Source of the DNA: Klenkia marina
Lineage (GTDB): Bacteria; Actinomycetota; Actinomycetes; Mycobacteriales; Geodermatophilaceae
Reading direction: 5' to 3'
Assembly (NCBI RefSeq): GCF_900101025.1
Contig: NZ_FMUH01000006.1
Coordinates: 241,836 to 305,835 of the forward strand
DNA: 64,000 nt
The notes beneath the pieces were generated by a model. The model saw nothing but the letters and a program-made list of their open reading frames with translations, did not search any database and was not told where the DNA came from. Of this stretch, positions 63,906 through 64,000 are shown piece by piece; within the stretch, counting starts at the first letter, position 1; every line of letters starts with the position of its first letter. Made by a program: the position numbers and the translations under genes.

Positions 63906-64000
63906 CGGGTCCAGGCGACCGCGACGAGGGCCAGCGCTGCAGCCACCACGAGCAACGAGCCCAGGCCGACGAGCACCTCCTGCGGGCTGATCCGCCGACG
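63906..64000. repeat. Second copy of the 95-bp direct repeat, running off the window
   Basis: Same orientation as 63650-63744 and identical over its full visible length. The offset of 256 is not a multiple of 3, so here the VLVGLGSLL reading lies in a different frame from the gene. The extent beyond the edge is unknown. Confidence 0.95.

Noticed and set aside
61430..63976. 848-codon minus-strand frame starting MLVGLGSLLVV at 63976
   Set aside because: Its first residues come from the out-of-frame duplicate copy; it then runs through Arg/Pro/Gly-rich nonsense antiparallel in frame to the true membrane protein genes.

Overview
This 64 kb window is chromosomal DNA from a very GC-rich actinobacterium. 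Reasons: strong third-position G/C bias with open reading frames on both strands, frequent GTG and TTG starts, many 4-base ATGA/GTGA stop-start overlaps, and marker genes restricted to or typical of Actinobacteria (whiA next to rapZ and yvcK, rbpA, opcA, the sufR-sufB-sufD-sufC-sufS-sufU-sufT order). Several genes look leaderless, with a TANNNT box 6-8 bases before the start codon. Gene content and order would fit the Geodermatophilaceae or a relative, but that placement is an impression, not something the sequence proves.

Layout. 1-6131 (minus): trehalose-from-glycogen operon treX-treY-treZ, with treZ running off the left edge. 6597-8720: uvrB. 8950-11203 (minus): three overlapping envelope genes (a DUF5666-like exported protein, a CvpA-like membrane protein and a repeat-rich single-pass protein). 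They diverge from an OmpR-type response regulator/sensor kinase pair (11339-13386) across a symmetric four-box operator. 13486-15964: a manganese (yybP-ykoY) riboswitch followed by two tandem TerC-family transporters. 15980-19280: a divergent amidohydrolase and S9 peptidase. 19366-23339: a tight run of mostly uncharacterised genes (DUF4178, DUF2617, DUF4247 lipoprotein, DUF350, a membrane-anchored spermidine-synthase-like protein, a two-helix potassium channel). 23421-27331: pgi, a metallo-beta-lactamase-fold hydrolase and an amidase.

27394-35358: uvrA, uvrC, rapZ, yvcK, whiA. 35492-42868: a membrane diguanylate cyclase, then gap-pgk-tpiA, an orphan peptide-type solute-binding lipoprotein, secG and rbpA. 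42936-49821 (minus): pentose-phosphate genes tkt, tal, zwf, opcA, pgl. 50034-52327: heme O/heme A synthases ctaB and ctaA. 52402-59233: an eight-gene SUF iron-sulfur operon that includes a Rieske ferredoxin. 59230-64000: a GNAT-like gene and two convergent, very hydrophobic multi-spanning proteins; the second carries a minisatellite and a 95-bp exact duplication at the right edge.

How it works together. Most of the window is central metabolism (lower glycolysis, oxidative and non-oxidative pentose phosphate pathway, trehalose synthesis), all three nucleotide-excision-repair subunits, cytochrome-oxidase heme synthesis and Fe-S assembly. The places most worth attention are the Mn riboswitch with its Shine-Dalgarno switch, the two-component/envelope module with its phased operator, the polyamine-synthase/DUF350/ion-channel locus, the SufR operator overlapping its own start codon, and the duplication at the right edge. 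No rRNA, tRNA, CRISPR array, prophage or insertion sequence was seen.
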